From assembly GCA_905236975.1 (NCBI GenBank), contig CAJOQU010000077.1, forward strand, positions 1-6,109: a DNA stretch of 6,109 bases, read 5' to 3'. Below the pieces are notes generated by a model. That model was not told where the DNA came from and did not search any database. It worked only from the letters and a program-made list of their open reading frames with translations. A program made the position numbers and the translations under genes. Positions 5,735-6,109 of this stretch are shown here, piece by piece. How positions within the stretch are numbered: the first letter of the stretch is position 1; every line of letters starts with the position of its first letter. Source of the stretch: an uncultured Clostridia bacterium. Lineage in GTDB: Bacteria; Bacillota; Clostridia; Oscillospirales; Acutalibacteraceae.

Positions 5735-6109
5735 TTATTCTGCCTTTTCTGTTAAACGTTTCAGCAATTTTAAAATCTCGCTGACAGGAACAATCAAGAA
5801 AGCCAACAACACGCAAAGAGCAAACTGCCCGAAGTCAAGGCTTGTCAACCCAAAAACCTTACCAACCGGGGTCAAAATAAACAACAACAGAATCACAATG
5901 GTGGCCGCTGCCGAAAAATTCATAAACCGATTGGAAAACAAAGACTTGTTGATCACACTGCCGCCGGTTTTATGATTATAACAATGAAAGATCTCTGAAA
6001 GCCCCAGCACGCCGAATGCCATGGTCATGGCAACGGCAACGTCGCTTTTTCTGCCGACGGCAAAAGCAGTCAAGGTCATGGCGGCGATGAACAGGCATTG
6101 AATCAAAAC
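5735..6109 (-). CDS. C-terminal part of a P-type cation-transporting ATPase (probably Ca2+-type), 5' end off the right edge
   Basis: P-type ATPases of this class pump cations across the membrane using ATP. Only the last 124 residues are in the window and the frame is open to the right edge. The visible part fits the C-terminal transmembrane (cation ATPase C) domain of type II pumps. Helices run at about 3-19, 24-42, 66-82 and 91-111. Between the second and third lies the loop with SEIFHCYNHKT and NKSLFSNRFMN, which resembles the family's F-N-x(n)-NKxL-NK pattern. The phosphorylation (DKTGT) and ATP-binding domains would lie beyond the edge. Ca2+ specificity is likely from the resemblance to PMCA/SERCA-like bacterial pumps but cannot be proved here. 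A strong hairpin follows the stop. Confidence 0.85.
   Translation of the reverse strand, partial: VLIQCLFIAAMTLTAFAVGRKSDVAVAMTMAFGVLGLSEIFHCYNHKTGGSVINKSLFSNRFMNFSAAATIVILLLFILTPVGKVFGLTSLDFGQFALCVLLAFLIVPVSEILKLLKRLTEKAE

Noticed and set aside
5448..5816. 122-codon minus-strand frame spanning the ATPase terminator and the first TauE gene
   Set aside because: It crosses a terminator hairpin, overlaps two better supported genes in another frame, and has no recognisable domain.
1..6109. Mobile elements, CRISPR arrays, tRNA/rRNA genes, toxin-antitoxin or phage defence genes
   Set aside because: Looked for on both strands. No transposase, repeat-spacer pattern, tRNA-like fold or defence domain is present. 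Apart from the hairpins and palindromes listed, no long repeats were seen.

Overview
All convincing genes in this window lie on the minus strand, so transcription runs from high to low coordinates. The sequence points to a low-to-medium GC Firmicute, most likely a clostridial (Oscillospiraceae-like) anaerobe. The evidence is a T-box riboswitch, strong GGAGG-type ribosome binding sites, sigma-A promoters with 17-bp spacers, a Gram-positive style LexA site and rho-independent terminators. The genus is not determined.

In transcription order from the right edge, the window first holds the C-terminal part of a P-type cation (probably Ca2+) ATPase, closed by a strong hairpin near 5684-5719. Next come two half-size TauE/SafE membrane proteins with an ATGA stop/start overlap (5231-5587 and 4842-5234). 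The last codons of the second half carry the promoter and an SOS-box-like operator for lexA (4232-4819). lexA is followed 3 nt later by rnhA (3791-4228, RNase HI). After a further 23 nt comes an AraC-family regulator (2805-3767), ending in a weak terminator-like hairpin. Then comes rhaA (1422-2678, L-rhamnose isomerase) with its own terminator.

The leftmost region, 965-1421, has no protein gene. It is a well-formed tryptophan regulatory unit: a near-consensus promoter, a T-box leader with a UGG specifier and a C in the discriminator-pairing position, and a 12-bp attenuator hairpin with a U-tract. This unit controls trpE, which runs off the left edge.

Functionally the window is a mosaic of housekeeping units: tryptophan biosynthesis sensed through uncharged tRNA-Trp, rhamnose isomerisation with an adjacent cupin/AraC regulator, SOS repression and RNA:DNA hybrid removal, anion export and cation transport. 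I see no CRISPR array, insertion sequence, phage gene or defence system, and no strong sign of a previously undescribed system. The more interesting points are regulatory: the complete Trp T-box, the lexA promoter buried in the upstream gene, the sugar regulator trailing lexA-rnhA, and the split TauE pair.
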